A stretch of 64,000 bases of DNA from Strigamia acuminata (taxonomy: Eukaryota; Arthropoda; Chilopoda; Geophilomorpha; Linotaeniidae), in the NCBI GenBank assembly GCA_949358305.1, contig OX442317.1:1984001-2048000 (forward strand). Direction: 5' to 3'. The notes beneath the pieces were generated by a model. It saw only the letters and a program-made list of their open reading frames with translations, made no database searches and was not told the DNA's origin. The number at the start of each line of letters is the position of its first letter. The stretch's first letter is position 1. The position numbers and the translations under genes were made by a program. This document shows, piece by piece, positions 62,897 through 64,000 of this stretch.

Positions 62897-62902
62897 TTTA
62901 TT
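62897..62902 (-). terminator. eIF3j: Poly(A) signal of eIF3j
   Basis: AATAAA on the minus strand (TTTATT on the plus), about 150 bases after the eIF3j stop codon. Confidence 0.55.
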
Positions 62903-63053
62903 CATTAAACAGTTAACAATTCTTAAAAAATTTGCATAGATTTTAATCTTTTTGTCATCGTCGTCGTTGTTTTGTTTTAAAGTAATTATTTACTTAACTA
63001 ATAGGCATTTACATAGAAAAATTAGAAAAATTCTGTTTAACAATCCCAATTCG

Positions 63054-64000
63054 CTACATAAAGTCGTCAAATTCATCGGCCGCTCCTCCGTAATCACCCA
63101 TGTCAAAATCATTGGCTTTCCCAACCACTAAGCTCGCTTTTTTAGCCGCTCCTTTCTTTTTCGTTTTCGAGGCCTTATTAATGAAAAGTATAAAAAAAAA
63201 TAAAATAAAATAAAACAAATGAGAAACAAGTCGAGTGGATCTGTCAACTCTACCTTTGCCGCTTTAGCTTTTTCACAAGAAAGTGCATTTAATGCACTGC
63301 CAAATTTTTTGATGTCATCAGAATCAACTGAAACGTAAAAGAAAAGGTAAATTCAAATGCATTCGTTTCAATTAAGACGTCTAAATCGAATTCCTTACGA
63401 TTGATACATAGATCCCGCAGTAAATCTTCTAGAAATGTCACATAATGAACAGATTTCTGGCGAAAATTGAGAGATTTTTTTAAAATTTAATGTTTAGCCA
63501 TCAAATGTGTTTGTTTACGTACTTCATATTTGGTAAGTTTGTCGACAAGGCATTTTTTGAACGTTTCGAAGTCTTCCCTACTCGATGGCTCCATTAAGTC
63601 AATATTACTCCTTGAATCACTGAGTCCTGCGATTACATAATTTAACCGCGTGTTAAATTCATTTATGGATACACAATGTGTATTTAATCAAACAATACCG
63701 AAGGCTTCTTTCGCTAATTCTAAATCGGATTCCTCTTCTAGTTGTTGCCGCCTCAGTTTCTCTTGAAAAAGGTCGTCGGCTGCCATGGGGGCCATGGGGA
63801 CGGGACTCGGTTCATCCTGCAGTTTCTCTTTCAATTTCTCTTGTTTTTCTTTTAGTTTGTTTTTCGCTATATTTTTTTTCTTCACTTGAACCGCTTTAAC
63901 TGCTATATACAAAAATAAAAAAAATAATTAAATAATTTAATTAAAAATTTAAAAATTAAATTTTTTCTTTCGTACTTTCCGAATCTTTCTTAACATCCGA
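63054..64000 (-). CDS. eIF3j: Eukaryotic translation initiation factor 3 subunit j, 3' six exons (partial)
   Basis: Complement(join(63054..63173, 63254..63327, 63399..63456, 63523..63626, 63699..63902, 63976..>64000)), all GT-AG with consistent phase, giving 194 codons plus TAG. Introns are 66-80 bp. eIF3j is a loosely bound eIF3 subunit that sits in the mRNA channel of the 40S ribosome and assists eIF3 recruitment and ribosome recycling. Diagnostic strings are the lysine-rich helix (KKKNIAKNKLKEKQEKLKEK), LEEESDLELAKEAFG, MEPSSREDFETF, TKYEKSVHYVTFLEDLLRDL, a basic KTKKKGAAKK segment, and the acidic C-terminus DYGGAADEFDDFM. These match human eIF3j in order. The acidic N-terminal part lies beyond the right edge. 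Confidence 0.95.

Overview
The window looks like invertebrate, probably arthropod, nuclear DNA. Coding exons are GC-rich. Most introns near them are very short (about 63-80 bp), splice sites follow GT-AG, and the non-coding DNA is very AT-rich and full of poly-T, microsatellites and minisatellites. The two genes I recognise, a ZNF608/ZNF609/scribbler-type nuclear factor and eIF3j, are animal genes. The tiny introns and homopolymer-rich non-coding DNA would suit a branchiopod crustacean such as Daphnia, but that is a guess.

Layout. (1) Positions 1-763, minus strand: the 5' part of an unrecognised gene that leaves the window to the left (three predicted exons). A good splice donor on the plus strand at 874/875 suggests a divergently transcribed leader exon beside it. 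(2) About 875-52948: roughly 52 kb with no convincing protein gene. It holds three copies of one dispersed repeat family, a 5S rRNA-like fragment, a 299-bp palindromic MITE-like element, two other inverted repeats, several minisatellites, and candidate regulatory motifs (RFX X-boxes, a nuclear-receptor palindrome, a CRE, an extended E-box). The plus strand is skewed to T and G, as expected for a long intron transcribed left to right. My reading is that most of this is the first intron or 5' regulatory domain of the scribbler gene. (3) 52949-61436, plus strand: five exons (CDS 53046-61436, 1817 codons plus stop) encode the scribbler/ZNF609 orthologue, complete from a probable start codon to its stop. 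(4) 61437-about 62880: its 3' UTR. (5) 63054-64000, minus strand: the last six exons of eIF3j, convergent with scribbler and cut by the right edge.

The two recognised genes are not functionally linked: one is a developmental transcription cofactor, the other a general translation factor. I found no defence system, operon, CRISPR array, tRNA or intact transposase gene. The unusual material is non-coding: the desert and its repeats, the leader uORFs, and a possible truncated isoform made by reading into intron 1. All gene calls come from reading splice sites and recalling protein families; no alignment or search was run.
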